Shown: positions 24,848 through 33,818 of the stretch, one piece after another
Layout of the letters: each line of letters starts with the position of its first letter
Numbering within the stretch: position 1 is the stretch's first letter
NCBI GenBank assembly: GCA_035559535.1
Contig: DATMBG010000003.1
Coordinates: forward strand, 1-64,000
Direction: 5' to 3'
DNA from: Candidatus Limnocylindrales bacterium
GTDB lineage: Bacteria > Moduliflexota > Moduliflexia > Moduliflexales > JAUQPW01
Length of the DNA: 64,000 nucleotides
Position numbers and translations under genes: made by a program
Notes under the pieces: model-generated
Told to the model about the DNA's origin: nothing
Databases searched by the model: none
What the model saw: the letters and a program-made list of their open reading frames with translations, nothing else

Positions 24848-26218
24848 ATGCCACGTACCTTCGAATATTATTCCGGTCCTTCCCGCTCTCCAGATACTGC
24901 TTCTCTGTTGGAGGAATTTAAAGTCCGCTTTTTAGATAAAGCTGCCGATGGATATTCTCCTGAAGAAACTCTGGATCGAATGTTGGAAGAAGACAGGCAG
25001 CAAGACAAAGGAATCTATGCTGGAAATCGTCGGATCCGACTTAAGGATGTTTTCTCCAGGAGAATTCAAGAGAAGTTATACTCTTCAAAGGGCCTTTCAG
25101 AGGAAGGTGGAGCCGGTGGGGAAGGGTTAGAGGGAGGATCAAAACCTTCGACCCTGGCCGATGAATTGGGAAAGCCCGGGGGCGGAAGCTTTATTTCGAA
25201 AAAAGGGACCCGACCCAAAGCCCCCTATCCACCTGAGGAGGTGGAATCCGATTTTTATAAACCTGTTCCGGATAAAGGAGAGGAGGTATGGGCTGATCAT
25301 GCCATTAAATCAAGGGCTTTACAAGAACTGAAAAAGATGCAGTACCTAGATGAAAAAGGCCGGCTGACCTCTAAAGCTTTGCAGGAGATGGGACAACGCT
25401 TACTCAGAACCGTTTTTCAAGATTTAAAAAAAGCCGGATTCGGTTTACATGAGACCCCTGAAAAAGGTATGGGACTCATCAAAGCCCATGAAACAAAACC
25501 CTATGAATATGGAGATCTTTTTCGGGTTAATATCGTTCAATCTCTCCTTAACGGAGTCCGGCGTAATGCGCAGGTACCTGTCCGACTGAATGTAGAAGAT
25601 TTTAGAATTGACCTCTTGCAACATCAATCCAACACGGCAACCGTCCTTATTGTAGATCGTAGTGAAAGTATGTCCCACGATAACCGTATCGTTGCGGTCA
25701 GGAAAACCAGCCTGGCATTGTTTCAACTCATTACCAGCTTATATCCGGGAGATCAGATTTGGGTAGTTGGAATGGATAGCACGGCAGAGTTGATCCACCC
25801 CTCCCAGCTTTACTCTCTGATTCAGGAACGTCTCTGGACCAACATGGAAGCAGCTTTACGCCTCTCCAGGAAGCTTCTCCAGAAATATCCTTACCATCTT
25901 AAACAAATTATCATGGTTACCGATGGACATCCCACCATATGCAGCCTGGAGGGAAAATTATATAAAAATCCTTTCCGTCCGATCGATGATATTATTGCAA
26001 GAAAAACGCTTCGGGAAGTCGAGTTATGTACCATGAAGGGGATCCGGCTACACATTATCATGCTGGCCCAGGACAAAGACCTGGCCGATTTTGCCAATCG
26101 TATGGCAAAGATCAATCGAGGAAACGTTTACTATGTGGAACCGGATCAGTTGAGTAAATTCTTGCTGGTAAGTTACGCTACCGAAAGTCTCTCCCGAGAG
26201 AGAAAACTAAAAAATTGA
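24848..26218 (+). CDS. VWA-domain protein
   Basis: A 456-residue protein with a C-terminal von Willebrand factor A domain. The metal-ion adhesion site is visible as VLIVDRSESMSHDNR (DxSxS-type), with IIMVTDGHPT later. The N-terminal 260 residues are charged and Gly/Ser-rich (about 85-145) without a recognised catalytic domain. The architecture resembles CoxE/BatA-like and Mg-chelatase-D-like VWA proteins, which usually work with a MoxR-type AAA ATPase; none is present here. The ATG at 24848 is preferred over a TTG frame from 24710, although neither has a good ribosome binding site. It follows sufT by 179 bases on the same strand and may or may not belong to the suf unit. Confidence 0.65.
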   Translation: MPRTFEYYSGPSRSPDTASLLEEFKVRFLDKAADGYSPEETLDRMLEEDRQQDKGIYAGNRRIRLKDVFSRRIQEKLYSSKGLSEEGGAGGEGLEGGSKPSTLADELGKPGGGSFISKKGTRPKAPYPPEEVESDFYKPVPDKGEEVWADHAIKSRALQELKKMQYLDEKGRLTSKALQEMGQRLLRTVFQDLKKAGFGLHETPEKGMGLIKAHETKPYEYGDLFRVNIVQSLLNGVRRNAQVPVRLNVEDFRIDLLQHQSNTATVLIVDRSESMSHDNRIVAVRKTSLALFQLITSLYPGDQIWVVGMDSTAELIHPSQLYSLIQERLWTNMEAALRLSRKLLQKYPYHLKQIIMVTDGHPTICSLEGKLYKNPFRPIDDIIARKTLREVELCTMKGIRLHIIMLAQDKDLADFANRMAKINRGNVYYVEPDQLSKFLLVSYATESLSRERKLKN

Positions 26219-26242
26219 AGGGGAACGCCCTTTAACTTTTTC

Positions 26243-26271
26243 TTGACATCCTTTTTAATAAAAGATATAAA
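26243..26271 (+). promoter_or_regulatory. Near-consensus sigma-70 promoter
   Basis: TTGACA at 26243-26248, a 17-base spacer, and TATAAA at 26266-26271. This is the best promoter match seen in the window and lies about 55 bases before the STAS gene, indicating a separate, constitutively strong transcript. Confidence 0.7.
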
Positions 26272-26324
26272 AGCCTGAAGGTTCTAGATGGATTATGGGC
26301 AGTTAAGTTAAAGGAGAGGTTTAT

Positions 26325-26672
26325 ATGGATGAAAAAGTTAAAGTAGATGTAAGGAAATTGGAGGATGTGGCCATTATCGATATGAGGGGAGATGTAACTT
26401 CCCTTGCGGACGTACCTTTACAGGGTGCCATGGAAAGCGTCTTCGGTGAGGGGATTAAAAAAGTTATTTTTAATTTTACCGATGTAAGTTATATCAACAG
26501 CAGTGGGATTGCCATATTAATTGGGATCGTAACGGGTTACAATGCTAAAGGGATTAATTTTAAGGTTTATGGGCTGACTCCGCATTTTAAAAAGATTTTT
26601 GGAATGATCGGGCTAACCCAGTATGCTCCTGTTTTGAAGTCGGAGGAAGAAGCCTTAAAAAATTTTGCCTAG
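26325..26672 (+). CDS. STAS-domain anti-sigma-factor antagonist
   Basis: A 115-residue single STAS domain (SpoIIAA/RsbV-like). The phosphorylation loop is DVSYINSSGIAILIG, with the conserved Ser pair where partner kinases act. Such proteins switch anti-sigma kinases of the SpoIIAB/RsbW type or similar GHKL kinases. No cognate kinase or phosphatase is encoded nearby, so the partner is elsewhere. AAGGAGAGG gives a strong ribosome binding site, and a near-consensus promoter precedes it. Confidence 0.85.
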   Translation: MDEKVKVDVRKLEDVAIIDMRGDVTSLADVPLQGAMESVFGEGIKKVIFNFTDVSYINSSGIAILIGIVTGYNAKGINFKVYGLTPHFKKIFGMIGLTQYAPVLKSEEEALKNFA

Positions 26673-26764
26673 CCTCCTTTAGAGTAAAAAGATATTTTCT
26701 CCCCTTTCTACCCCCTGTGGGTCCTGTATCTGAAGCAGAGCCACTTTGAGAGTTTAGAATATCT

Positions 26765-28669
26765 CTAAGTATTCCACCTTAGCCTTTGAATCTCAGGGAG
26801 TATCTGTTCAATTGCCTTTCGTCCTGCCTCGATAAGTCTGTCTGCTTTATAAAACTCTGCCCAGGCGATATTTCCCACCTCTGGAGTGATTAAAATACTG
26901 GCCGGCATGGCTTTGATATTTGTAATTTCATACTGAAGGCTTTGGAGTGAGCGCATAATGACATCCAAAACTTTGGGCATAAGGGAGAATCCAGAAAAGG
27001 AGGGCTTTTCGCTTGTATCCAGGGGAGGGGTTACACTTACCGCCAGGGTAATATCGGCACCCCGATCTAACAAGGGTTTAACGGGAACCGGATCTACCAC
27101 TGATCCATCAATTAAGTAACGGTCCCGATATTTAACCGGTACAAAAACTCCTGGAATAGAGAAGCTGGCTCGAACGGCATTTCTTACGTTTCCCTTTTCA
27201 AACACAACTTCTTCCCCAGTGTTGAGATCCATGGCTACCACCGATAAAGGTATTTTAAGCTCACTGAAATCAGGATCTCCAACCACATCTAGAAATAATT
27301 TATCGACCCGATCCCCTCCGAATAGACCGGCTTTAAAGAACTGAACATCGGCCAATCGAAGTAGTCCCAATTTAGAACCCCATTTAAGGACGGAAGTTTT
27401 AATTATATCGAGAGGGACTCCCGCAGCATAAGCGGAACCTATCAGTGCCCCGGCACTGGTTCCTGATATCATATCGATGGGGATTCCGTACTCTTCCAAA
27501 GCATAGAGAACTCCGATATGGGCCATACCTCTGGCAGAACCACCCCCCAGGGCCAATCCGATTTTTTTTCCTTCGATATCCCGGGCAAGAGCCTCCAGGC
27601 TTTTGCTAAGCTCAGAATGGGGGTAATCCAGAATAAAAGGTTTCCCTGTTTTGAAGAAAGCAGTTGAAACTTCATAATCTCTGGGTAATACATGAAATCC
27701 TCTTCGAGTCTTGGCGATACCTCCGATTCCCGTATCCGATAAGTTCAAAACCGTTCTAACCTCCTGATGATCTAAAATGATCAACGGATATTCTTCGGAA
27801 CTGTTGGAGGTAACAAAAAGGACCATATTAGATAAATCCAGGGCCTCAAAGGTACTCCGACTCAATTTCGAGCTTGTATCGATCAAGACGTAATCATAAC
27901 GATCTTTTAAGATTCCCAGAATAAGAGCAATTGACTCTCGTCCTTTCGATTCCTCCATTAAAAGCTCCGGGGCTATGGAAACCACCTCGAGCCCTCCTTC
28001 ATGGTTCACGGTGCACTCTTCCAGATAGCCAGGAATGATTTGGGAAGAATTAATCCGCTTTGTAGGCGGGATTTTCAAAACCCGGGTCAGGCTTTCTTCT
28101 TTGATTCCCATGTCCACGACCACCACCTTTTTACGGGTTTCTTTTACAAGGCTGGCGGCAAGATTGGCCACAAGCAAGGTTTTACCGATACGTTCTTCGG
28201 TGCTATACACGGTAATGATAGGGTATTTGCTTCGCTGCCGGCTTTGGATCGTTTCTCTTTTTTGGCGTAGCTTGAAACTCAAGAGCTCTACCAAATTTTT
28301 AAGGATAGGAATATGGGTTTCGATGGCTTTTTCAAACTCGTCTCGGGTTATTTCAAGGACTTCGGCATCGATCACTACCTCCACAGAGGTTAATCGGGGC
28401 TCGCTGGCCAGAAGGGGCATATCACCGAAAAAATCTCCCGGGCTCAGGTAGGCAAACTCCAGCTCATCTCCGCTTTCCGTCTTTTTCAAGACCCTTACCT
28501 GCCCGGATACCAAGATATAGAATTCATTGCTGATCTCTCCCTCTCGACAAATCCGAATCCCTCGGGGGTAATACTTGCGGCGAAAGAGCGCTGCCAGTTT
28601 TTCCAGCTCTTCTAAAGGAACCGATTTGAAGATCCGGTTTTTTTGTAACAGAGGTATGAGACTTTCCAT
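26765..28669 (-). CDS. cNMP-binding / MinD-like / patatin-like phospholipase fusion
   Basis: A 634-residue three-domain protein. Residues 1-130 are a cyclic-nucleotide-binding domain (FGDMPLLASEPR). Residues 150-345 are a MinD/CpaE-like P-loop domain in which the deviant Walker A is reduced to STEERIGKT, with VVVVDMGI and YVLIDTSS further on. Residues 370-600 are a patatin/NTE phospholipase: oxyanion loop LGGGSARGMAHIG, nucleophile GTSAG, catalytic Asp in DGSVVDPVP. cNMP-patatin fusions resemble the NTE/RssA group of lysophospholipases; the MinD-like insert suggests membrane targeting or a nucleotide switch (inference). GGAGG precedes the start. The lysine of the first KGG motif is lost, so ATP hydrolysis is uncertain. 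Confidence 0.85.
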   Translation of the reverse strand: MESLIPLLQKNRIFKSVPLEELEKLAALFRRKYYPRGIRICREGEISNEFYILVSGQVRVLKKTESGDELEFAYLSPGDFFGDMPLLASEPRLTSVEVVIDAEVLEITRDEFEKAIETHIPILKNLVELLSFKLRQKRETIQSRQRSKYPIITVYSTEERIGKTLLVANLAASLVKETRKKVVVVDMGIKEESLTRVLKIPPTKRINSSQIIPGYLEECTVNHEGGLEVVSIAPELLMEESKGRESIALILGILKDRYDYVLIDTSSKLSRSTFEALDLSNMVLFVTSNSSEEYPLIILDHQEVRTVLNLSDTGIGGIAKTRRGFHVLPRDYEVSTAFFKTGKPFILDYPHSELSKSLEALARDIEGKKIGLALGGGSARGMAHIGVLYALEEYGIPIDMISGTSAGALIGSAYAAGVPLDIIKTSVLKWGSKLGLLRLADVQFFKAGLFGGDRVDKLFLDVVGDPDFSELKIPLSVVAMDLNTGEEVVFEKGNVRNAVRASFSIPGVFVPVKYRDRYLIDGSVVDPVPVKPLLDRGADITLAVSVTPPLDTSEKPSFSGFSLMPKVLDVIMRSLQSLQYEITNIKAMPASILITPEVGNIAWAEFYKADRLIEAGRKAIEQILPEIQRLRWNT

Positions 28670-28690
28670 GTTGATCCCCCCTCCTAAGGC

Positions 28691-28715
28691 CCTCCAGGAT
28701 TAAAAATCCTGGAGG
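28691..28715. repeat. Hairpin between minus-strand genes
   Basis: Arms CCTCCAGGATT (28691-28701) and AATCCTGGAGG (28705-28715) are perfect, with a 3-base loop. No T-run follows on the minus strand, so it is not a canonical terminator; it may stabilise a 3' end. Confidence 0.6.
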
Positions 28716-28730
28716 CTTATAGGGAACTTG

Positions 28731-29204
28731 TCATTTAAGACCCAACAAATCCGAAATCTGGCCCCAGGCTTGATCTCTATCTTTTGTATAAGCTTCTACA
28801 TGGGTTTTATTCCCCGTATTGATGAAGGCTTTTACATCGTATGCGGAAGCTATGAGGAGGTCATAGGTGGAAATGATTCTTCTAAGATACCGGGTATCTT
28901 CATCACTGAGGGGATGGGAAGTAAGAAGCTTATTCAATCCATCCTTGGTGGATTGAGAGATTTGTATGTAAGCATCCATGATTTGAATTGCTTTCTCTTT
29001 ATCGTAAGCCTTTGCGGCATACCCATCGACGAGGGTACCGATTGCCATATGGGTAAGGAATAGTCCCTGGGCGGTCGTTGCGCCCAACGTTTCCAGCAGA
29101 ATTTCTTCTTGAGCCAGGGTAAGGGATGGATTTATAAGGACCAATCCAATAAGGGAAATCAGACCAAGACTTTTAGTAACACCCATGCGTTTATTTCTTT
29201 TCAT
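28731..29204 (-). CDS. Exported protein of unknown function
   Basis: A 157-residue protein with a clear signal peptide: a basic start (MKRNKRMGVTKSLG), a hydrophobic core and a probable cleavage after LTLAQ. The mature part is alpha-helical by appearance with no cysteine and no recognised family motif; it contains a conserved-looking LSDEDTRYLRRIISTYDLL segment. The start at 29204 has AAGGAAA about ten bases upstream; starts at 29210 or 29258 are possible. It is upstream of and co-directional with the patatin fusion gene, so the two may be co-transcribed. Probably periplasmic; function unknown. Confidence 0.65.
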   Translation of the reverse strand: MKRNKRMGVTKSLGLISLIGLVLINPSLTLAQEEILLETLGATTAQGLFLTHMAIGTLVDGYAAKAYDKEKAIQIMDAYIQISQSTKDGLNKLLTSHPLSDEDTRYLRRIISTYDLLIASAYDVKAFINTGNKTHVEAYTKDRDQAWGQISDLLGLK

Positions 29205-29541
29205 GTTCATCTTTCCTTTTTCCTTTGGACTGATTTTGTTTCTCATCCTGAGAAGCATTCTCTATCCAAAAAATAGGGTAGATTAACCGGGGATCTAAAA
29301 AGCAGCAACTAAAGGTGGGGATATTATATTTAAAGAAAGGAAAAATGGTCAAGCAAAAACTATTTCTGAAGTGACCCTTTGAGACCACCCTTTGATCCAG
29401 AATCCTCAGAAGTAGAAGCAAGCCCTGGCCGGGTAAATTAATCCCTTTCTGGCCGACTTATGAACTTTTACTCCGCTTCTACTTTTCTTTACGCTTCCCC
29501 TGCTTTTTTATTGACAAGTTTAAAGAAGCTATCTAGTTTAA

Positions 29542-29557
29542 TTTAAACACATTAACC
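29542..29557. repeat. Direct repeat TTTAAACACATTAACC, copy 1
   Basis: Differs by one base from copy 2 at 29689-29704 (TTTAAACACGTTAACC), 147 bases downstream. Both lie between the candidate promoter and the liv start, a layout compatible with a regulator or looping site. Confidence 0.6.
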
Positions 29558-29688
29558 TGCACTGCAATAAACATGCAGGAAAAGAGGGTTTCGTAGGTCC
29601 ATTTTCTCCCGCGGAGGTTCCCACCCCCGCCGAAAATGATTTTTGAGATCTACTATTTTTCCTCAATAAACCGTTATCAATTTTCAAT

Positions 29689-29704
29689 TTTAAACACGTT
29701 AACC
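29689..29704. repeat. Direct repeat TTTAAACACGTTAACC, copy 2
   Basis: Second copy, ending 14 bases before the start codon and adjoining the ribosome binding site. Occupancy here could block translation initiation or transcript elongation. Confidence 0.6.
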
Positions 29705-29718
29705 GAAAGGAGATAAGT

Positions 29719-30906
29719 ATGCCAAAAATAAAAAATATTCAAGGAGATCCTTTACACTTACGTGTAATATCTCTCCTGCTTCTAATCGGGTTGTTGATCT
29801 TTATAAGCTTAGGGCCAAAGTTACAGGCCCAGGATAATACCCCTATCAAGATAGGTTTAAATGTGGAATTAACGGGTTTAGCTGCAGATCTGGGAGATTT
29901 ATCTAAAAAGGCAGCGGATCTGGCCGTTGAGGAGATTAATGCTGCGGGTGGTATTAATGGACGCCCCATCGATTTAATCGCCGAAGATAGTCAATCCAGT
30001 AACCAGGGGGCGGTTGCAGCAACCAATAAGCTTATCAATTCCCATAAAGTCGTTGCCATGGTCGGTCCGGTAAAAAGCACCCAGATGCAAGCCGTTAGTG
30101 ATATTGTAAAAAAAGCTCATTTACCCACCATGTATGGAGGAACCAATCCCAAATTGACCCGAATCGATAATAAGGTCGTGAATCCCTGGGTGTTCCGATG
30201 TCGGCCTGCAGATAGTATCGCCGGAGTCGCTGTTGCCCGTTTTATTATCGAAGATTTGAAAATCAACAAAGTAGGAATTCTCCATGATAGCGATACCTTT
30301 GGTACAACCGGAGCCGGTATCGTTAGAGATACCCTCAAGAAGCTGGGTGCCGAACCTGTTCTCATCGAGAAATATGCTACGGGAACAGAGAACTATCAAC
30401 CTCAGCTTTTAAATATGAAAGCGGCAGGGGCCGAAGCCCTGGTTATCTATGGAACCAATGCCAACGATGATGCCAAAATCCTTCGTCAAATTAAAGAACT
30501 GGGTCTGGATTTTAAAGTCGTAGGGTCTCCCTCCAATGCCCAAAAAATTACCCTGGATTTGGCTAAAGAAGCCGCCGAGGGTATTTATGCTGTGGTGGAC
30601 TACGTACCCGGGCAAAGTGAGGTCGCAAAAAGATATCGTGAAGCGTATGTGAAAAAGTACGGTTCTGAACCGGATACGTTAGCTGCCTGGAACTATGATG
30701 CTTTATATATCCTCGCCGAAGCCATGAAAAAAGCTGGGACAGATCCAGAAAAGATTCGAGAAGCCATTCTAGCCACCAAAGGTTTTAAAGGAGTCCTGGG
30801 TGAATTTAACTTCGATGAGTTTGGGGATGGACTCCATGAAGTAAGTATGATTCAGATTAAGAACGGTCAACCCTCTCTTTTAAGAATCGTAAAAGAAAGT
30901 GAATAA
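29719..30906 (+). CDS. livJ: Branched-chain amino-acid-type ABC substrate-binding protein
   Basis: A 395-residue periplasmic binding protein of the Peripla_BP_6/LivJ type with a signal peptide (hydrophobic core about 17-35, cleavage near KLQAQ). The mature N-terminus IKIGLNVELTGLAADLG and the EINAAGGINGRPIDLIAEDSQ segment are typical of the family. It should capture a branched-chain amino acid, amide or other small carboxylate and deliver it to the two permeases encoded next. AAAGGAG gives the ribosome binding site. The true ligand cannot be read from sequence because this family covers urea, amides and aromatic acids as well. Confidence 0.88.
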   Translation: MPKIKNIQGDPLHLRVISLLLLIGLLIFISLGPKLQAQDNTPIKIGLNVELTGLAADLGDLSKKAADLAVEEINAAGGINGRPIDLIAEDSQSSNQGAVAATNKLINSHKVVAMVGPVKSTQMQAVSDIVKKAHLPTMYGGTNPKLTRIDNKVVNPWVFRCRPADSIAGVAVARFIIEDLKINKVGILHDSDTFGTTGAGIVRDTLKKLGAEPVLIEKYATGTENYQPQLLNMKAAGAEALVIYGTNANDDAKILRQIKELGLDFKVVGSPSNAQKITLDLAKEAAEGIYAVVDYVPGQSEVAKRYREAYVKKYGSEPDTLAAWNYDALYILAEAMKKAGTDPEKIREAILATKGFKGVLGEFNFDEFGDGLHEVSMIQIKNGQPSLLRIVKESE

Positions 30907-30940
30907 ATAAGTGAATAAATAGAGGATTGTGGATGGCCCC

Positions 30941-30987
30941 TTATCCGTTGTCTGTTGTAACGGCTTCGAACAATAGACAACGGATAA
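30941..30987. repeat. Hairpin in the livJ-livH gap
   Basis: TTATCCGTTGTCTGTTG (30941-30957) faces CAATAGACAACGGATAA (30971-30987), 16 of 17 paired. Same GTCCGTT-like family as the sufD-sufS hairpin. Confidence 0.75.
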
Positions 30988-31000
30988 CGGACAAAAATCT

Positions 31001-31879
31001 GTGGATTTCATAACTTTCCTGCAACTGGTTATCAGTGGTCTTGCCATGGGGGCAATTTATGCTCTGGTTGCACTGGGATTCGTCCTTATTTACAACGCGG
31101 TAGGTATTGTAAACTTTGCCCAGGGGGAGTTTATCATGATACCTGCTTTTTTTGGGATCACCGCCCTGGTTACCTGGCATCTTCCGGTTCCTATCGCTTA
31201 TTCCCTTGTACTTGCAGCCATGGCCGTCTTTGGGCTCGTTTTTGAATTAATTGCCTATTACCCCCTCCGGAATCGTCCTTTTTTGCCAGTCGTCATCAGT
31301 ACCATCGGAGCCTCCATTTTGCTAAAAAATCTAGCCCAAAATATCTGGGGGGCTATTCCCCTTCGGTTCCCTGGATTATTCGAAACAGGTACCCTTAACC
31401 TCGGGGGCTTGCGGATAGGTTTACAACATCTCCTCATTTTGGGAGTAACAGTTATCCTCCTGATCCTGCAATATCTGCTCTTTGAGAAAACCTTAATTGG
31501 GAAAAAGATGCAGGCCACGGCACAGGATAAACAGACGGCCCGATTAATGGGAATTCCTACCAATAAAATGATCGCCCTTACCTTTATCTATAGTGCCCTG
31601 TTGGGTGGGGTAGCGGCCCTTCTGGTGGCTCCAATTCTCAATGTAACCAAAGATATGGGAGGGCCTATAGCTTTAAAGGCCTTCTCTTCAAGTATTATCG
31701 GTGGTTTCGGAAGCATCCCCGGAGCTATTTTAGGTGGTCTTTTTGTCGGAGTCATCGAAGCCATAGCCGGTAAATACTATTCTGCTTATACCGATGGGGT
31801 TGCCTTTTTCGTATTGATCGCAGTTCTGCTCTTTAGACCCCAGGGGATTTTCGGAGAACGTATTGCTGAAAAGGCCTAA
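31001..31879 (+). CDS. livH: Branched-chain amino-acid-type ABC permease LivH
   Basis: A 292-residue inner-membrane permease with about eight helices. It begins with a GTG; LAMGAIYALVALGFVLIYNA and NFAQGEFIM are the diagnostic LivH N-terminal blocks, and FGSIPGAILGGLFVGVIEA is the conserved C-terminal block. It pairs with the LivM permease encoded 82 bases downstream. The gap upstream is a GTCCGTT-type hairpin and shows no clear ribosome binding site. Confidence 0.92.
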   Translation: MDFITFLQLVISGLAMGAIYALVALGFVLIYNAVGIVNFAQGEFIMIPAFFGITALVTWHLPVPIAYSLVLAAMAVFGLVFELIAYYPLRNRPFLPVVISTIGASILLKNLAQNIWGAIPLRFPGLFETGTLNLGGLRIGLQHLLILGVTVILLILQYLLFEKTLIGKKMQATAQDKQTARLMGIPTNKMIALTFIYSALLGGVAALLVAPILNVTKDMGGPIALKAFSSSIIGGFGSIPGAILGGLFVGVIEAIAGKYYSAYTDGVAFFVLIAVLLFRPQGIFGERIAEKA

Positions 31880-31961
31880 TTGGTGGACCGTAGATCATGG
31901 GTAGTAGTGGTAACAGAAAATAACCGACTACAACCCACAACCTACCCTCCACAGCCTTGTC

Positions 31962-32969
31962 ATGAAATTTATTCTCATATCTTTAATTCTGGCTTTCGCC
32001 ATCGCAGCTCCTCTCATCTGGACGACCGATTATTGGCATCATCTGATGGTATTGGCAGCAATTTATGCCATCGTGGCCCTCGGTCTTAATTTCACCCTGG
32101 GATTAACCGGACAATTATCTCTGGCCCAGGCTGCCTTTTGGGGGATCGGCGCTTATACCTCAGCGTTATTAACGGTACGCCATGAATTATCTTTCTGGAT
32201 TGGATTACCTGCCGCCGCCGCCGTATCGGCCTTATTTGGTATCCTACTCGGCTTTCCTTCCTTTAAGTTATCGGGACATTATCTGGCCATGACCACCATC
32301 GGATTTGGGATTATTGTGCGGCTGGTACTTCAAAATGAAACAGATTTAACAGGAGGTGCCGATGGCATTGCCGGTATTCCGGCACCAACCTTGTTGGGAT
32401 TTGATATTGATGATAATCGGAAGTTCTATTATTTTGCCCTGGGTTTCCTGATCCTCTTGAGTATCGTGGCTTTGAAAATCCAACACTCCCGGGCAGGACG
32501 TGCTTTCCAGGCTATTCGTGAAAATGAAATGGCTGCCAGTGCAACCGGGGTTAATATCAACCGTTATAAACTCATTGCCTTTATGTTTAGTGCCTTATAT
32601 GCAGGAATTGCAGGTTCTCTCTACGCCCACTCTGCAGGCTATATCAGCCCGGATACCTTCTCTTTTGATCAGTCGGTAATATTTCTGGTCATGCTGGTAC
32701 TGGGTGGTTCTGGCTCAGTCTACGGCACCCTCATTGGGGCTATCTTAATAACCTTTCTACCCGAATGGTTACGATTTCTTAAAAGCTATTATATGGCCGT
32801 CTACGGAGCCGGTGTCCTCCTGATGATGATTTTCCTGCCTACAGGTATCTGGGGGCTTTTGGAAATGATCCAGGAACGAATAATCGGTAGACCAGGCGAA
32901 GTCCTTCCACCGCTGGAAAGGCCAGGTGAGCCCAGAAAAGCAGAACTCTCCGTAGGGGCAAAAAAATAA
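31962..32969 (+). CDS. livM: Branched-chain amino-acid-type ABC permease LivM
   Basis: A 335-residue inner-membrane permease of about nine helices. LGLNFTLGLTGQLSLAQAAF and LVLGGSGSVYGTLIGA are LivM signatures, and AIRENEMAASATGVNINRYK is the cytoplasmic coupling region facing the ATPases. The last 35 residues are a charged tail. It forms the membrane channel with LivH. Confidence 0.92.
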   Translation: MKFILISLILAFAIAAPLIWTTDYWHHLMVLAAIYAIVALGLNFTLGLTGQLSLAQAAFWGIGAYTSALLTVRHELSFWIGLPAAAAVSALFGILLGFPSFKLSGHYLAMTTIGFGIIVRLVLQNETDLTGGADGIAGIPAPTLLGFDIDDNRKFYYFALGFLILLSIVALKIQHSRAGRAFQAIRENEMAASATGVNINRYKLIAFMFSALYAGIAGSLYAHSAGYISPDTFSFDQSVIFLVMLVLGGSGSVYGTLIGAILITFLPEWLRFLKSYYMAVYGAGVLLMMIFLPTGIWGLLEMIQERIIGRPGEVLPPLERPGEPRKAELSVGAKK

Positions 32970-32977
32970 GCCTGTTT

Positions 32978-33023
32978 ATTGTCCGTTGTCAGGAATCACT
33001 CCGGGAGACCCTCAACGGACAAT
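32978..33023. repeat. Hairpin in the livM-livG gap
   Basis: ATTGTCCGTTG (32978-32988) and CAACGGACAAT (33013-33023) are perfect reverse complements with a 24-base loop; GTCCGTT family. Confidence 0.75.
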
Positions 33024-33044
33024 GGACTCTGAACAACAAACAGA

Positions 33045-33818
33045 ATGGAAATTCTAAAGACCATCCAATTAAGTAAACACTTCGGCGGACTTAAGGCCGT
33101 AGATAAGGTAGATCTGACCATCCAAAAAGGAGAGATCCGAGCTCTGATCGGACCCAACGGATCGGGTAAAACCACCATTCTCAATATACTCAGTGGTATT
33201 TATCAACCTACAGAAGGTAAAATTCTATTCAAAAGCACAGATGTAACCGGGAAAAAACCCCATGTTTTGGTAGAGTATGGCATGGCCCGTACCTTCCAAA
33301 ATATCCGCCTTTTTCCAGAACTGACGGTACTTCAGAATGTTAAAGTAGGTCAACACTGTCGTACAAAATCGGATTTGGTGAGTATTATATTCGGCTTACC
33401 GGGAGCAAGAAAAGAAGAACGCCACATTGAAGAAAAAGCCATGCAAGCCCTTGAATTTGTGGGACTCCAGGATAAACGCAACCGACCTGCAAAGAGCCTT
33501 CCCTATGGACAACAACGATTGCTGGAATTGGCAAGGGCACTGGCCACTGAACCCGAACTTCTTCTCCTGGATGAACCCGCTGCCGGATTAAACCCCCATG
33601 AAACAGAAGTCCTGGATGATTTGTTGATTAAAATACGAAACCAGGGAATAACCCTGCTGTTGGTCGAGCATGATATGAACCTGGTTATGGGGATATCAGA
33701 CTATATTACCGTACTTAATTTTGGGGCAAAAATAGCCGAAGGCACTCCGGAGGAAATCCAGAATAACCCGGAGGTCATAGAAGCCTACCTGGGTAAGGAA
33801 GAAGTTTTGCAGACTTAG
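33045..33818 (+). CDS. livG: Branched-chain amino-acid-type ABC ATPase LivG
   Basis: A 257-residue ABC ATPase. Walker A is GPNGSGKTT, the signature LPYGQQRLLELARAL and Walker B LLLLDEPAAGLNPHE, all in the LivG form (PYGxQR instead of SGGQQ). It energises import with LivF. The start codon follows the hairpin gap; no strong ribosome binding site is present. Confidence 0.93.
   Translation: MEILKTIQLSKHFGGLKAVDKVDLTIQKGEIRALIGPNGSGKTTILNILSGIYQPTEGKILFKSTDVTGKKPHVLVEYGMARTFQNIRLFPELTVLQNVKVGQHCRTKSDLVSIIFGLPGARKEERHIEEKAMQALEFVGLQDKRNRPAKSLPYGQQRLLELARALATEPELLLLDEPAAGLNPHETEVLDDLLIKIRNQGITLLLVEHDMNLVMGISDYITVLNFGAKIAEGTPEEIQNNPEVIEAYLGKEEVLQT

Larger units (their letters stand above)
29205..29718. 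other. Regulatory region upstream of the liv operon
   Basis: 514 bases between divergent genes. It carries TTGACA at 29511-29516 with a weak -10 (TAGTTT at 29534), two copies of a 16-base word at 29542 and 29689, and a C/G-rich patch near 29610-29632. The ribosome binding site AAAGGAG directly precedes the first liv gene. No gene is supported. Confidence 0.55.

Noticed and set aside
26765..28669. Phage-defence (CBASS-like) effector assignment for the patatin fusion
   Set aside because: No nucleotide cyclase, Cap-type or restriction gene is present within several kb; the cNMP-patatin layout alone fits NTE/RssA-like housekeeping enzymes.
28731..29258. Longer start of the exported protein at 29258
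   Set aside because: The 18 extra charged residues precede the signal peptide and are not needed; the ribosome binding site supports 29204-29210.
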